Positions 63,089 to 64,000 of a DNA stretch of 64,000 nt are shown here, piece after piece (positions within the stretch are counted from its first letter, which is position 1; each line of letters starts with the position of its first letter). Origin of the DNA: Anadara kagoshimensis (Eukaryota > Mollusca > Bivalvia > Arcoida > Arcidae); assembly GCA_021292105.1 (NCBI GenBank), contig CM037861.1, positions 73,012,509-73,076,508 on the forward strand, read 5' to 3'. The notes beneath the pieces are model-generated. The model was not told the DNA's origin. It did no database searches and saw nothing but the letters and a program-made list of their open reading frames with translations. The translations under genes and the position numbers were made by a program.

Positions 63089-63828
63089 ATGTTACTAGAA
63101 GCAATAAATGATATACAGGAATGTTAAATACAGACAGCAATAAAACTTGAATATGGAAGTTAGACCGACAAAATTTGGTATTATTTTGAAAATTTTAATG
63201 AAAAAAAAAAATAAATAAACAATAAATTTTTTAAATTACAAAATGTACAATCAATGAACAGACCTGGCTTTGTAATATAGATATGGAAGTCCACAAATAG
63301 TTAATTATGAATTTTTATCTGTATCCGAAATCCTTGGTAGTAAATCCTTTTATGAAAATGTCCGAATCAGTTATGTAATAAAGTTCACAGTTAATTTCCT
63401 AGTAATAATTCCAAATTAGTAAAATCCAATTTTGAAGAAATATTGTTGTCGAAAATGGTCCACAGAGTCTAATAAAATGTTACTTATAATCCAATTGTTT
63501 GAATCAAACAGCTCCCAAAGTATGTTAGTCGAAAGTAGAATTCCAGGTAAACAGATTGCAGTATCAAAATACACATAAAATAACTTTACAAAAGCTACTC
63601 AAAATTTCTCTCTCATTTCACACCGAAAATCTTCATACATATACAATAATACCAGTCACATAACTAATACATGTAAACACACTTATTCTAGAAATTACAG
63701 ATAAATTTAATTGAAAACATTAAAAACTATGTTTAAAACCATGACCGAGCTTATCCTTCAAAAAGTACACACAAAATAAAAATCACCCCAGTGAACCTGT
63801 GATCCTAAAGAATCCTAATTTTGGTCTA
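63089..63828. other. Unique segment upstream of the ribozyme
   Basis: About 740 bp of A-rich unique sequence with no open frame or second ribozyme that I can see. It may be the body of a non-autonomous retroelement ending in the hammerhead, but no boundary, terminal repeat or coding trace supports this. Confidence 0.5.
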
Positions 63829-63874
63829 AGCACTACTGATGAGGAATTGTATACCGAAACGGCAGTCTAGTGCT
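63829..63874 (+). ncRNA. Hammerhead self-cleaving ribozyme, type I, with short helix III
   Basis: All core elements are in order: helix I strand AGCACTA (63829-63835), CTGATGA (63836-63842), helix II GG...CC (63843-63855, extended by A-U and U-A across an A.A mismatch with a UGU loop), GAAA (63856-63859), a short helix III closed by C63860-G65 with loop GGCA plus the A-U core pair, then the cleavage triplet GTC (63865-63867) and TAGTGCT (63868-63874), which pairs perfectly with the first strand over 7 bp. Cleavage is predicted after C63867. Hammerheads with one- or two-pair helix III are known from animal Penelope-like retroelements and retrozymes, where they process transcripts. Here no companion copy is seen in the window. 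Confidence 0.88.
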
Positions 63875-63930
63875 GTAAAATTAAAACTGGTATAATATGT
63901 AATTTATAACATATACTTTATTTACACACT
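63875..63930. other. AT-rich sequence following the ribozyme
   Basis: Short AT-rich stretch (TGTAAAATTAAAACTGG and onward) leading to the microsatellite. It could be the end of the retroelement carrying the hammerhead. Confidence 0.4.
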
Positions 63931-63931
63931 C

Positions 63932-63976
<45 letters not shown>

Positions 63977-64000
63977 ATATATATATATGTGTGTGTGTGT
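63931..64000. repeat. (AT)n / (GT)n microsatellite
   Basis: TATATATA runs broken by AATATATAAT steps, turning into GTGTGTGTGT at the right edge of the window. Simple-sequence tails often follow retroelement 3' ends, which fits the ribozyme just upstream. The array continues beyond the window. Confidence 0.95.

Overview
The window is AT-rich eukaryotic DNA, most likely from a mollusc and probably a bivalve. Three things suggest this. A 2.5-kb dispersed element (21231-23693) has termini I associate with abundant bivalve repeats (a GCTCACCTGA start and a GGGCCTCTTG end). A second dispersed repeat family (20668 and 31385) is also of a type I associate with molluscs. There is also a retroelement-type hammerhead ribozyme. 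The species cannot be named from the sequence.

Adding up the arrays listed below, about three quarters of the window is tandem repeat: at least sixteen unrelated minisatellite or satellite families with unit lengths from 19 to 77 bp. Between them lie short unique islands. One host gene threads through these on the + strand. Its 3' end is visible as phase-compatible exons at 9234-9300, 11498-11625 (transmembrane), 17526-17566, 20870-20933, 33131-33187 and 45439-45706 (stop). Three optional exons also fit the reading frame: an 18-nt microexon (18224-18241) and a frame-neutral pair (30186-30259 and 30469-30544). The protein end is a membrane-adjacent segment, one transmembrane helix, a basic juxtamembrane stretch and an acidic cytoplasmic tail ending in TTDI, a class I PDZ ligand. 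The tail pattern PGTN....E..NP, then LDDNxVD, then TTD-aliphatic resembles what I recall of the cadherin-related family member 2 / protocadherin-24 tail (the microvillar and Usher-type cadherins). The extracellular cadherin repeats would lie upstream of the window.

Layout: 1-9203 is upstream DNA, presumably intronic, holding five or six arrays. 9301-11497 is an intron with a reverse-transcriptase fossil and a 40-bp array. 11626-17525 is an intron holding about 106 near-identical 50-bp units. 17567-20869 holds the microexon candidate and a 39-bp array. 20934-33130 holds an 84/42/43-bp array split by the inserted element, a 4.8-kb 33-bp array, the cassette exons and a LINE remnant. 33188-45438 holds 48-, 38- and 39-bp arrays. 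45707 to about 50380 is 3' UTR and intergenic DNA with a 59-bp array, five perfect TGACGTCA sites and an imperfect long inverted repeat. 50381-63088 is a 12.7-kb satellite of about 166 units of 77 bp. 63088-64000 is unique DNA with a hammerhead ribozyme at 63829-63874 and a terminal AT/GT microsatellite.

Most of the apparent ORFs are artefacts of arrays whose period is divisible by three. The strongest observations are the hammerhead ribozyme, the frame-neutral two-exon cassette that splits a conserved tail motif, the in-frame microexon, and a gene whose introns are each filled with their own private satellite.
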